Shown: piece by piece, positions 42,052 to 50,831 of the stretch
Numbering within the stretch: position 1 is the first letter of the stretch
Layout: every line of letters begins with the position of its first letter
Assembly: GCA_016789885.1 (NCBI GenBank)
Contig: JAEUPZ010000002.1
Span: 1-64,000 of the forward strand
Origin: Chromatiales bacterium
GTDB taxonomy: Bacteria > Pseudomonadota > Gammaproteobacteria > Steroidobacterales > GCA-2729495
DNA length: 64,000 nucleotides
Direction of reading: 5' to 3'
The notes under the pieces: generated by a model
Databases searched by the model: none
Seen by the model: the letters and a program-made list of their open reading frames with translations, nothing else
What the model was told of the DNA's origin: nothing
Translations under genes and position numbers: made by a program

Positions 42052-44091
42052 GTGGGTACGCGACGTTGGCCGGCTGCACGACCTGCAGGCCGGTACGAAG
42101 GCCGGGCGGCGACCGCTGTCCTCGTCGCGCTGGCACTCGTGCTGCCATCACTGGCAAGCCTCGCCAGCGACGCCGCGGTGCCACCCCTCGAGCCGGTGGC
42201 GGCCTATGCCACCCGCCCCGAACTCGTCGACCCCACCCTCTCGCCGGACGGGCAGGTGCTGGCGACCAGCTTCCGCAGCGACGGCGAGCAGGTCCTCATC
42301 GCCCATAGCCTCTTTGCCAAAGAGCAGCCGCGCCTGCTGCGGCTGGGCAAGACGACCCTGAACTGGATCCACTGGCCCAGCGATGACTACCTCGTGGCGT
42401 CGCTGCGGAAGATGGAAGGCATCCAGGGCGAGCTGTACCCCTTCGACCGCCTGTTCCTGATGCGACGCGACCTCTCGGAGGCCCGGCAGATCAGCCCGCG
42501 CAGCCACTCCGGCATCAGCGGCGACGACGTCATCTACTGGGCCCCGGACCGTTCATACCTGCTGCTCAGCATGGCGAAGAGCGTCTACGACTGGCCCGAG
42601 GTGCTGCGCATCGACCTGCCATCGGGGCGCAGCTCGCGGGTGGTGCGCGAGCGCGAGGGCATCTCGTGGTGGATCGCCAGCCAGACTGGCGAAGTCGACG
42701 CCGGCATAGGCCGCCGGCGCAGCGGCAACTGGCGGGTGATCTACCGCCCGGCGCCGGGCAAGCCGTTCACCAGGCTCACGTCGGCCCGGGAGGATCGCCA
42801 GACGGCGGACACCCCGGCAGCCGGCAGCGATGGCGACGGGGATGGCGAGGACCTCTGGATCGTCAACCTCGACAGCGAGACCCGCAACGGCCACGTCCTG
42901 GCCTACCAGGGCCGGGACCAGCTGGGTCTCTACGAGTACGATTTCGCCGCGCGGGCGTTCGGCAAGGCAATCTTCGCCGACGACCTCTTCGACATCGACA
43001 ACTTCAGCTTCCGGCGCGGCCAGCTGCGCTGGGTCAGCTACGTGGACGACCGCTGGAGGATCCGCTGGTTCGACGAGTCCGTTGCCGGGTTCTACGCTGA
43101 CCTCGAGAAGGCCGTGGCCGGCAAGATCGCCTTTGTCACCAGCGAGTCCCGCGATGGCGCCGTGCGGCTCGTGCAGACCCGCTCACCCACCGACCCCGGC
43201 ACCTTCTACGTGTTCACCGAAGCCTCCGGCAAGATGGTTCCCCTAGGCCAGGTGAACCGGGCACTCGATGGCAAGGTCCTGGCTCCCACGACCCACGTCT
43301 CGTACCCCGCGCGCGACGGGCTCACCATCCCGGGCTACCTGACGCTCCCGGTGGGCCGGCCGGCGGCGGGGCTGCCCCTCGTCGTGATGCCCCACGGCGG
43401 ACCCTTCGTGCGGGATACGTGGGACTAGGATTTCCTGGCGCAGTACCTCGCCAACCGCGGCTACGCAGTGCTGCAGCCGAACTTCCGCGGCTCCACCGGC
43501 TACGGGCGGAGCTACGAGCAGAAGAGCTACGCCCAGTGGGGCAAGGCCATGCAGGACGACGTCGATGACGGCGTGAGGTGGCTGGTGGAGAGCGGCAAGG
43601 TCGATCCCGCGCGCGTCTGCATCGTCGGCTGGTCCTATGGAGGCTACGCGGCCCAGGTCGCGTCGTTCCGCAATCCCGACCTCTATCGCTGCGCAGTCAG
43701 CGTCGCGGGCATCTCCGACCTCGCGGCCATGCTCCGCCATGACCAGCGGTTCATTTACGGCAGCAGCTTCCGCAAATGGCGGTCGCGGGTACAAGGCGAC
43801 GCGGCAGCGTCAGACCTCGCCGCGGTCTCGTCACTGCCACGGGTGAATGACGTCGCCATGCCGCTGCTGCTGGTGCACGGGACGGACGACGACCTGGTGC
43901 CGGTGGTGCAGTCCGACAAGCTGGCCAAGGCGCTGCAAGCGGCCGGCAGGAGCAGTGAGTACGTGCGGATCAAGGGTGGCGATCACTCGCTGGCGGAGAC
44001 GGCCCAGCGGGTGCAGCTGCTGACCGCCCTCGATGCCTTCCTGGCCCGCCACAACCCCACCGACGTGCTCACGGCGACGCCGGCGCCCTGA
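42052..44091 (+). pseudogene. S9 prolyl oligopeptidase-like gene interrupted by in-frame TAG
   Basis: A 680-codon frame for an exported S9 peptidase, stopped at codon TAG (43426-43428) and then continuing in the same frame to 44091. Before the stop are a signal peptide and the beta-propeller part up to M-P-H-G-G-P-F-V-R-D-T-W-D. After it are F-L-A-Q-Y-L-A-N-R-G-Y-A-V-L-Q, the nucleophile G-W-S-Y-G-G-Y, the acid H-G-T-D-D-D and the base G-G-D-H. In relatives the interrupted position is commonly Tyr, so one base change (TAC or TAT to TAG) explains it. The start is a GTG with a G-rich ribosome-binding site; an earlier GTG at 41980 is possible. The product would lack the catalytic domain unless TAG is read through. 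Confidence 0.8.
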
Positions 44092-44133
44092 GCGGCGCTG
44101 GCCGGGGTGAAGGGTCGCGTCTCGCCCGACGCA

Positions 44134-44155
44134 CTGGTTGGCTCACCCCAACCAG
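44134..44155 (+). terminator. Hairpin after the S9 peptidase gene
   Basis: A perfect 8-bp stem (CTGGTTGG with CCAACCAG) and a six-base loop, 42 bases past the S9 stop and before the end of the leftward PPOX-type gene. A likely transcription end, without a T tract. Confidence 0.45.
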
Positions 44156-44277
44156 CGGGACTGAAGCCCCTGCAGGGCCGCTCACCCCGGGGGCCAAGCC
44201 GCGCCCCGACACGGCGCCGGCGGCGTGAAGGCAGTCCTCGCCGAGGAGCGACGCGACCGCCGCCTCCCACCTCCCGT

Positions 44278-44703
44278 TCAATCAGGCAGGTCGAGCCCCG
44301 GCATCGTCGTGCCCATGGTTGCGATCCGGCGCGGCTCGATGCGGAACATCACGCGCACATCGCCGGGGGCGTGGTACGGATAACTGTCGACGCCCAGGTA
44401 CAGGCGCGCCAGCTGGTCGATGTGCGCATCGGCACCGGCTTCGGTCTCAGCGACCACCACGCCCCGTATTTCGAGCCAGCGGTTGTCGTTGCCCGGCTCC
44501 ACTGCCAGGATCGTCGCCAGCTTGCGCCGCGACAGGTTGCGGTACTTCTGGCGCCCCTTCTCGGTGTTCACCAGCACGTGCCGCCCGTCGTAGCTGCACC
44601 AGACCGGCTGCACCTGGGGCTGGCCGTCGGCCATGACGGTGGCCAGGGACACGGTGATCGGGCGGTCCAGGAGGTCGCGGAACTCGGGCGGGATGGTGAC
44701 CAT
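44278..44703 (-). CDS. PPOX-class flavin-dependent oxidoreductase-like protein
   Basis: A 141-residue single-domain split-barrel protein of the pyridoxamine 5'-phosphate oxidase-like group. The pattern L-D-R-P-I-T-V-S-L-A-T-V near 10-21, Q-V-Q-P-V-W-C near 28-34 and the cofactor loop V-N-T-E-K-G-R-Q-K-Y-R-N near 44-55 fit F420- or FMN-binding members. It probably reduces a small substrate or acts as a general flavin-binding protein; the cofactor is not certain. The start M-V-T-I was chosen for its GGGAG ribosome-binding site; an ATG 54 bases upstream is possible but adds a poorly conserved head. Confidence 0.78.
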   Translation of the reverse strand: MVTIPPEFRDLLDRPITVSLATVMADGQPQVQPVWCSYDGRHVLVNTEKGRQKYRNLSRRKLATILAVEPGNDNRWLEIRGVVVAETEAGADAHIDQLARLYLGVDSYPYHAPGDVRVMFRIEPRRIATMGTTMPGLDLPD

Positions 44704-44882
44704 GGCGTGGGCTCCCTGCGGGGGTGACGGAACGCGCGCATCCACGGCGCCGCGCATGACCGGAAGCTAACACGGCCACTGGCGCCCGGCTCGGCGAACG
44801 CGTACTACTGAAACGCGAGGACCCGCAGACGATCTTTCCGCTGGCGATCGGGGCAGGACCTGCAGAGCCGGCGACCGGACAG

Positions 44883-46076
44883 TCAGTTGCCGCAGCCGGA
44901 AGTCGTCAGCTGCTCCGTTGGTGGCGGCTGGTAGGGCTCCGACTTGCCGCCGGTCCTGCCGATCTCGGCATTCAGCACCTCCAGCTCCGACCGGGCCACG
45001 GGGCTGGTGGGGTCGTACTCCAGCGACTTGCGGTAGGCCGCCCTCGCCTCCTCCAGCAGGCCCTGCTCGAAGCGGATGTAGCCCCGCTTGCGCAAGGCCT
45101 GGGCCGTGCGGCACGGATCGTCGGTGGAATCCATGATTTCACCCACGAGGGCATCCGCCTGGTCGAACTTGCCCTGGCCGATCAGGGCCTGGGTGAGTTC
45201 CAGCTTCGGCCCGGGGTCCAGGGGCATCAGGGCGACGGACCTGGCGAGAAAGCCCTCCGCCAGCGCGTAGTCCTGCACGTCCACCGCACAGTAGCCGGCG
45301 AGGAAGGCCAGCTCGGCGGGACGGGTGGAGACCCAGACGACACCGCGGGACGTGAAGGGCTCGCTGGCACTGGCAACCGCCAGGGACACGACGAATTGGC
45401 CACGCTCTACCGCAGAGACCGGGGCGCCGGGAAGCACCGCCGCCTGGGCCTCCCACGCGGCGACGGCACTTCGCAGCGGCGCAAGCAGCTCGGCGCAGGG
45501 GCGGCGCCCGGGCGACAGTCCTTCCGGATCGGGCAGGTCCGCACCGGGTACCACGGGACGTGCCGTGTCGGCGCCGGCCTCGATGCCGGCCGACGGCGAC
45601 GAGGCGATGCCGGGCACGTTCGCGTTCGCCCAGCGCCAGAATGCCGGCAGGTCGAGGCCGTCGAGCGCCACCGCCGGCACCACCCAGCCGGGATTGGCCA
45701 AGGAAGAGAGCACGTACTCGTCGATGAAGCCCGCGTCGTCGATGGCGACCAGCTGGTCGAGGTAAGCATCCGCGGGTGGCGATCCGCCGGCGCGGGATTG
45801 CCGCCAGGCTGAAGCCAGCGCCTTGCGGGCGGCGCCCTCGACGATGAAGTCGTCGGGTGATCCGTTGCCGTCACCGGCCTTGCGGGCTGCCTCGTAGGTC
45901 GTGGCCTGCGCCGTGGCGTAGGCACGCCAGGCCAGACCTGAGGCGGGAGGCCCCTCTTCCCCCGCAGCCCCCTGCGGCGCGACGGGATCGACGACGCCGC
46001 CGGGATCCGCCGCTGGCACTTCGCCAGCGAGCAGCCAGCCCGCGACGAGAACGGCACCGACACGAGTCGCGACCAT
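44883..46076 (-). CDS. Exported TPR-repeat protein
   Basis: A 397-residue protein with a signal peptide (about 1-22, ending at A-A-D). The middle is of unknown fold. Two to three tetratricopeptide-like helical repeats occupy about 295-385 (A-F-L-A-G-Y-C-A-V, Y-A-L-A-E-G-F-L-A-R-S, L-L-E-E-A-R-A-A-Y-R-K-S-L-E-Y-D-P). It ends T-S-G-C-G-N. TPR proteins of this kind usually scaffold periplasmic complexes. Two ATGs (46082 and 46076) are possible; 46076 has the better AGGTGG spacing. The 218 bases upstream carry a TCACCCA-containing regulatory-looking motif. Confidence 0.7.
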   Translation of the reverse strand: MVATRVGAVLVAGWLLAGEVPAADPGGVVDPVAPQGAAGEEGPPASGLAWRAYATAQATTYEAARKAGDGNGSPDDFIVEGAARKALASAWRQSRAGGSPPADAYLDQLVAIDDAGFIDEYVLSSLANPGWVVPAVALDGLDLPAFWRWANANVPGIASSPSAGIEAGADTARPVVPGADLPDPEGLSPGRRPCAELLAPLRSAVAAWEAQAAVLPGAPVSAVERGQFVVSLAVASASEPFTSRGVVWVSTRPAELAFLAGYCAVDVQDYALAEGFLARSVALMPLDPGPKLELTQALIGQGKFDQADALVGEIMDSTDDPCRTAQALRKRGYIRFEQGLLEEARAAYRKSLEYDPTSPVARSELEVLNAEIGRTGGKSEPYQPPPTEQLTTSGCGN

Positions 46077-46167
46077 GGCCATCCACCACCTGGTTCCGCT
46101 GGCATCGACCGCCGGGGAAGCAGCGCTTCCCGGTCCGGAAGCGTGTCGAGCATGCCATGTCAGCGGC

Positions 46168-46196
46168 TGGGTGGGCATCACCCACGACATCACCCA
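46168..46196. promoter_or_regulatory. TCACCCA direct and inverted half-sites
   Basis: TGGGTG, GGCA, TCACCCA, then a second TCACCCA twelve bases later, about 90 bases before the TPR gene start. The half-site is the same as in the palindromes at 41762 and 41954, and the 12-base spacing recurs inside the IS91-end repeats. Possible binding site; alternatively a scrap of that repeat. Confidence 0.35.
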
Positions 46197-46294
46197 CGGC
46201 CCGCCATGCGGCCGACGCCTCGGGACTGCGACGCGGACGGCGGTTGACCCTTGCCACCCCACGCGCCGCGCACGCCGGTCAGGCGCACGGTGAG

Positions 46295-47092
46295 CTACAG
46301 CGCGTGATGCTCCCGCCGGCACTCGTAGCGCAGCTGGTCGCCGGCCTCGCGACCGAACAGTGACTCGAGCCGGCCCCACCCTGAGAGGTCCATCTCGCGC
46401 TTCAGCAGGATGTCCATCTGCTTGCGGCCGCGTTCGATGAGGTAGTCGCGGCTGACGGTCTCGTACCTGAAGTTGTCGACGAGGCGGAGGAAGTGGTCCA
46501 GGTAGAAGGGCACCACCTCGTCGCGGATGAGCGTGTATTCGGCCTGGTCGATCTCCTTGCCGTAGAAGCCCCAGGTCGACAGGTACTGCTTGCGGTCTGC
46601 CTGGATGCGCCGCTGGGGAATCGCCTTGAAGCGCTTCTGCTGGGTGATCTCGCTCAAGGGGGCCAGGGCCTGCTCCCAGTAGTCGGGATACATGACGCCG
46701 TCGACCTTGCCCGGCAGGTCGACGTGGTAGCTCCAGTCGTCCGGCGGGTTCACGTTGTAGTGCAGGAAGAAGTGCGGCACCGGGGAATCCGCCCGCGTCA
46801 TCGCGTACATCAGGTTCACGTCGTTGCCCTGGCCGCCGACCCAGATGTGGTAGAGCCGGTCGATGGGGCAGCCCGCGGGCGTGGTCCAGATGCGCATCCA
46901 GCCGGCTTCCGCATGGGGCGGAAAGCGCAGCTTCAGGCGGATGGCAGGCCCGCCGGTCGCGTCGAGCAGCTCGGACATGCCATAGCGCCGGGCAATGGCA
47001 TCGCGGACCGCCTCGGTGTCGGCCAGCGGGACGGGGCGGCTGGGATCGTTGGCCACCGCCTCGCGGGGCCTGAGCTCGGGGTGTTCGGACAT
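46295..47092 (-). CDS. Uncharacterised protein, faintly bilin-reductase-like
   Basis: A 265-residue soluble protein without signal or membrane span. It has aromatic- and histidine-rich patches, F-F-L-H-Y-N-V-N-P-P-D-D-W-S-Y-H-V-D-L-P near 116-135, and Y-P-D-Y-W near 145. These faintly recall the ferredoxin-dependent bilin reductase / red chlorophyll catabolite reductase fold, but I cannot confirm this by eye. The ATG is preceded by AGGA. It is transcribed leftward into the TPR gene after 218 bases and is divergent from the small membrane protein at 47302. Confidence 0.55.
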   Translation of the reverse strand: MSEHPELRPREAVANDPSRPVPLADTEAVRDAIARRYGMSELLDATGGPAIRLKLRFPPHAEAGWMRIWTTPAGCPIDRLYHIWVGGQGNDVNLMYAMTRADSPVPHFFLHYNVNPPDDWSYHVDLPGKVDGVMYPDYWEQALAPLSEITQQKRFKAIPQRRIQADRKQYLSTWGFYGKEIDQAEYTLIRDEVVPFYLDHFLRLVDNFRYETVSRDYLIERGRKQMDILLKREMDLSGWGRLESLFGREAGDQLRYECRREHHAL

Positions 47093-47301
47093 CGGGAGGT
47101 TCCTAAGGGCGTCAGCTTGTTCGGAAGTTCGCTTGCGATCCGGCGTGGATTCGCGGTCGGGGTGTCTGCACACCTGAGCGTCCCGACGACGGCAACCCGA
47201 AAGCCCCACCAGCCCGGATGATAGCCCAGCCCGGAGGGGTGGCGCGGCGGGAGCCGGTCGTGCGTGGCAGGATTGGTGGAGTACGACCCGGAGCCACCGC
47301 A

Positions 47302-47712
47302 GTGACGCATCCACATTCCCTGGGCCGGGCCTGGCGGGGCGGCTACAGCCTGGCCGTCACCTTCTGGGTGCTCGGCTGCCTGGCCCCGACGCCGATCTTC
47401 ATCGGCAAGGTCTGGCTGCGGGAGGCCGGCGTGTTCGGCAGCGCCGACCCGGTCATCCACGCGGCCGGGCAGGCCTTCCTGTGGCTGGAGTGGCTCTACT
47501 TCGCCTTCATCACGGTCGCACTGTGGAACGCATCGATCCGCCACCTGGAGCGGGCGCGCCAGGGTGGACGGGAACGGGCGGCGTGGGGGCGGCTCGGGCA
47601 GTGCCTGGCCGTGGCGTCCGGCGCGCTCGCCCTCGGCTCACTGGCCAACCTCTCCGGGCTGACCACGCTGGTGCTGGGCCGGCCGCTGTATATCGGGCTC
47701 GGCGGGGGGTGA
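47302..47712 (+). CDS. Small four-span membrane protein
   Basis: A 136-residue membrane protein with about three to four spans, starting at a GTG preceded by GGAG at nine bases. No family is recognised. The conserved-looking W-L-E-W-L-Y-F-A-F-I near 60-69 and a basic loop H-L-E-R-A-R are visible. A frame extends 28 codons upstream but has no start with a ribosome-binding site. It ends just before an inverted-repeat element (47713-47771). Confidence 0.6.
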   Translation: MTHPHSLGRAWRGGYSLAVTFWVLGCLAPTPIFIGKVWLREAGVFGSADPVIHAAGQAFLWLEWLYFAFITVALWNASIRHLERARQGGRERAAWGRLGQCLAVASGALALGSLANLSGLTTLVLGRPLYIGLGGG

Positions 47713-47771
47713 TCGTAAGCTCCCTCGTCGAGTCCGGTTATCGACTGTCGACCAGATGGGGGAGCTTACGA
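47713..47771. repeat. 59-base element with 12-bp inverted ends
   Basis: Perfect inverted repeats TCGTAAGCTCCC (47713-47724) and GGGAGCTTACGA (47760-47771) around a less GC-rich 35-base centre that contains GTCGA/TCGAC. It lies directly after the stop codon of the small membrane protein gene and between convergent genes. It may be a terminator or a tiny mobile or REP-like element; I see no second copy in this window. Confidence 0.55.
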
Positions 47772-47822
47772 AGTCGCCGTAGCACCCGCCCAAAGTGGGG
47801 AAGCCCTTCGAGACTTGCGCCG

Positions 47823-48524
47823 CTAGCGTCCCCGGCGGCGCCGCGCGATATGGGCTGCGGTGCTGACGATGACGATGCTGATGATCGGTTCGCCGATGTT
47901 GCCGAAGATGCCGCCCGTGGGCGGGTACGGCACGGCGAAGAACGCCAAAGCGCCGATCGAACCCAGCGTCAGCCACTTCCAGCCGATCTGGCGCCAGAGG
48001 TAGATGCCGAACAGGATCATCATGATCGTCAGCGTGATCGCGGGCACCGGCGGGATGGACCTACCCGCGCCGATCTCTGCATCAGGACCGCAGGCCGTAT
48101 ACGGGGCGATGCTCGTCGTGTAGCGCAGCGTGTCAGCGAAGCAGGACGGATAGAACGTGGACTGCGAGAACAGCCACAGGTCGTGACCGATGAACCACGT
48201 GGCCAGCACGCAGAAGGCGCCCATGGCCAGCTTCGTCTGCGCCCACGCGAACCCGGCCTCGCGCGCCATCGCGCCGAGCGCGATGAAGGTCATCGGCAAC
48301 GAGATGTAGTGGGCCAGGAAGCGCACCGTGTTCAGGCCCATGAGCAGCCCGCCCTCGCCGAGCGTGCTGCCGATGCCGATCACGAAATTGTCATACCACA
48401 GCAGGAGCAGCGGCAGCGAGGCGAAGATCAGTCCATTCGTCCGGTACCTGAGGCACAGACGCGCAGCCCAGACGAGTACCGCGAAGTCGACCACGGCGAT
48501 GAGGAGGAATCCGAGCGAGAACAT
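47823..48524 (-). CDS. Uncharacterised membrane protein, C-x-ADTLRY family, paralogue B
   Basis: A 233-residue inner-membrane protein with about seven spans, closely related to paralogue A at 17735-18472. It shares L-L-W-Y-D-N-F-V-I-G-I-G, G-E-G, M-G-A-F-C-V-L-A, C-F-A-D-T-L-R-Y with a second cysteine downstream (Y-T-A-C-G-P-D), and G-W-K-W-L. It ends in an arginine-rich tail. It sits between the 59-base inverted-repeat element and a truncated IS91 transposase piece, so it has been close to mobile DNA. No function known. Confidence 0.7.
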   Translation of the reverse strand: MFSLGFLLIAVVDFAVLVWAARLCLRYRTNGLIFASLPLLLLWYDNFVIGIGSTLGEGGLLMGLNTVRFLAHYISLPMTFIALGAMAREAGFAWAQTKLAMGAFCVLATWFIGHDLWLFSQSTFYPSCFADTLRYTTSIAPYTACGPDAEIGAGRSIPPVPAITLTIMMILFGIYLWRQIGWKWLTLGSIGALAFFAVPYPPTGGIFGNIGEPIISIVIVSTAAHIARRRRGR

Positions 48525-48537
48525 GGCGCGTTTGCCC

Positions 48538-48655
48538 TTTTTTCAGGTTGGTCAGCCGCAGGGCTGTGCTGCTCGGCACCGCCCCAGGCGGTGAGGATCC
48601 GGTCCAGCACCGCCGGGTCCGTCAGGCTGGCGACGATCCGCACCGCTCCCCGCAC
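48538..48655 (-). pseudogene. IS91-family transposase, C-terminal scrap
   Basis: About 39 codons matching the C-terminal end of the IS91-type transposase pieces at 53464 and 57399: V-R-I-V-A-S-L-T-D-P-A-V-L-D-R-I-L in this scrap against V-R-I-I-A-S-L-x-D-P-G-V-L-x-R-I-L in the other two. There is no start, no catalytic tyrosines and no preceding domain. It lies between membrane paralogue B and prmB, as a relic of an old insertion. Confidence 0.75.
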
Positions 48656-48686
48656 TACTCACGGTGTTTCTGCCCATGTCGGTGCC

Positions 48687-49610
48687 TCAGAGACCACGGG
48701 CAGCGCACAGCGCCGAGACCTGCGGCAATGCCTGGCGCAACGGTTCGGCATCGAGTGCGAACACGCCCATCTGTCCGACCTTGAACTCGATCCAGGTGAA
48801 GGGAACCTCAGGCAGCAGCTCAACGAGCGCAGCCTCGCTGTCGCCGACCTCGACCACGAGCAAGCCATCTTCCGACAGGTGCTGAGGGGCATCGCGAAGG
48901 ATCCGCAGCGCAAGGTCCAGGCCATCGGCACCGGCGGCGAGGCCCAGCGATGGTTCGTGCGCATACTCCGGCGGCAGTACCGTTACGTCGCCTGCGGGAA
49001 CGTAGGGGGGATTACTCACGATCAGGTCGTAGACCTCGCCAGCCAGGCCATTGAACAGGTCCGATCGCAGCAGGCGAACGCGGCGCGCGACGTCGAGCAA
49101 GCGCGCATTCTCTGCCGCCAGTGCCAGCGCGTCGTCGGACAGATCGACTGCATCGACCTGCCAGTGCGGCTGATGCACCGCCATGGCAATGGCGATGCAT
49201 CCGGAGCCGGTGCACAGGTCCAGGACACGCTGCACCGGACGCTCACCCAGCCATGGCTCAAAGCCGCCCAGGATCAATTCGGCAATGGGCGAACGCGGCA
49301 CCAGGGCCCGCGAGTCCGACTTGAACGAAAGGCCCGCAAACCAGGCCTCGCCGACCAGGTAGGCGGCCGGCACGCGCTCCCTGATCCGGCGCTCGAACAA
49401 GGCCAGCACAGCGCGCTTCTCCTCCGCGGTCACCCGCGACTGGGCATAGACCGAGGGGATATCCGGGGGCAGTTGCATGACGTGCATGACGAGCTGCGCG
49501 GACTCGTCGATGGCCGAGTCGTGGCCATGGCCGAAGGTCAGCCCCGCGCGATTGAACTGGCTCGCGCCATAGCGGATGAGGTCGACGATCGAGAGGAGTT
49601 CGGCGGTCAT
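48687..49610 (-). CDS. prmB: 50S ribosomal protein L3 glutamine methyltransferase
   Basis: A 307-residue SAM-dependent methyltransferase of the PrmB/HemK family, which methylates a glutamine in ribosomal protein L3. The helical N-terminal domain (about 1-115) is followed by the SAM site V-L-D-L-C-T-G-S-G-C-I-A-I near 137-149 and the catalytic N-P-P-Y motif near 206. P-R-S-P-I-A-E-L-I near 112-120 is a PrmB-specific signature that separates it from PrmC. The start M-T-A-E-L gives the normal family length; the open frame extends upstream but without homology. Confidence 0.9.
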   Translation of the reverse strand: MTAELLSIVDLIRYGASQFNRAGLTFGHGHDSAIDESAQLVMHVMQLPPDIPSVYAQSRVTAEEKRAVLALFERRIRERVPAAYLVGEAWFAGLSFKSDSRALVPRSPIAELILGGFEPWLGERPVQRVLDLCTGSGCIAIAMAVHQPHWQVDAVDLSDDALALAAENARLLDVARRVRLLRSDLFNGLAGEVYDLIVSNPPYVPAGDVTVLPPEYAHEPSLGLAAGADGLDLALRILRDAPQHLSEDGLLVVEVGDSEAALVELLPEVPFTWIEFKVGQMGVFALDAEPLRQALPQVSALCAARGL

Positions 49611-49849
49611 GGCGTCGGTGCGGCGGGGTTGGCCGGTAATGATACGGGGTATGGTGGGCGGAGGCCCCTGACGCCGCAACACCCACGCCCCACCGGGCAC
49701 GGCAATGCCATACTTGCGCCTTGCGGCCTTCACCTGCGAAGGCCGGGATGCGGTCACGGCCACATCAAGTCCGACCGGGTGGCGCTCAGGCTGCCGGTTC
49801 ACACTACGCTGATCGCGCTCGACTGCCCTCCGACCCGAGGTTACCTGAC

Positions 49850-50710
49850 ATGATTCTTCTGACTGGCGTGACCGGCAAGACCGGCGGCGAAGTCGCGAGA
49901 CAGCTGGCCGCGGCGGGCACGCCGTTCCGCGCCATCGCCCGCGATGCGAAACGTGCCGAGCCCGTGGCTGCGCTGACGGGCGCGGAGGTGATGGTCGGCG
50001 ACATCGGCGACGCCACCTTCCTGGGCCGGGCGCTCGCCGGCGTCCAGCAGGCCCTGCTGGTCATGCCGAACGGCGAGCAGCAGCTCGCCCTGGAGAAGGG
50101 CTTCATCGATGCGGCGGCCAAGTCCGGCGTCAGGCGGGTGGTTTATCTCTCGTCGCTGGAGTCGGTGCCGGAGAGCCCGAACCCCATCACCCGGATGCAC
50201 GTCCAGGCCGAGACCCACCTGCGGAACTCGGGGCTCGACTGGACCATCCTCCGGCCGACGTTCTTCATGCAGCAGTTCGTCGGCTCCGCCGCGCGCATCC
50301 GCGAGCGCAGCGAGATCGCCATGCCGATCGGCAACGGTACGCTCGCGGCCACCGACCTGCGCGACGTGGCGGCCGTGGCCTGCCGCGTGTTCAGCGAGCC
50401 CGGCCACAGCGGGCAGAGCCATGACCTCACCGGCCCCGAGCTGCTGACCATGCACGACGTGGTCGAGCGCTTCAGCAGCGTGCTCGGCCGGGAGGTGCGC
50501 TACATCGACCAGCCGATGGACGAGTTCCGGGCCCGGCTCAAGTCCATCAACCTGCCGCCGTGGCGGATCGAGGCGGTGGTGCTCGAACTCTCGGCCCTGG
50601 CCGCCGGCGTCGTCGACCACACGACCGACACGATGGCCCGGCTGCTCGGTCGTCCGGCCACGTCGCTGGAGCAGTTCGTCCGCGATCACCGGGCGCTTTT
50701 CGGCGGGTGA
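49850..50710 (+). CDS. NmrA-like NAD(P)-binding oxidoreductase
   Basis: A 286-residue protein of the NmrA/atypical SDR group with an intact dinucleotide motif G-V-T-G-K-T-G-G at 6-13. The segment V-V-Y-L-S-S-L near 97-103 and R-P-T-F-F-M-Q-Q near 139-146 are typical of quinone-reductase-like or azoreductase-like members. It likely uses NADPH. It is divergent from prmB with 239 bases between, enough for two promoters. The start M-I-L-L-T-G-V was picked as the point where the fold begins. Confidence 0.82.
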   Translation: MILLTGVTGKTGGEVARQLAAAGTPFRAIARDAKRAEPVAALTGAEVMVGDIGDATFLGRALAGVQQALLVMPNGEQQLALEKGFIDAAAKSGVRRVVYLSSLESVPESPNPITRMHVQAETHLRNSGLDWTILRPTFFMQQFVGSAARIRERSEIAMPIGNGTLAATDLRDVAAVACRVFSEPGHSGQSHDLTGPELLTMHDVVERFSSVLGREVRYIDQPMDEFRARLKSINLPPWRIEAVVLELSALAAGVVDHTTDTMARLLGRPATSLEQFVRDHRALFGG

Positions 50711-50831
50711 TTCACGCGGGCGCCGCGGGCAGGGCCGAGCGGGCCGTAACATGTGGGTCCTGGGCATCAGGGATCGGCCGTAGAGGTAAGCTGCGAGGAC
50801 TTAAGCGGGTGCACCAGCGGAGGGCCATCGC

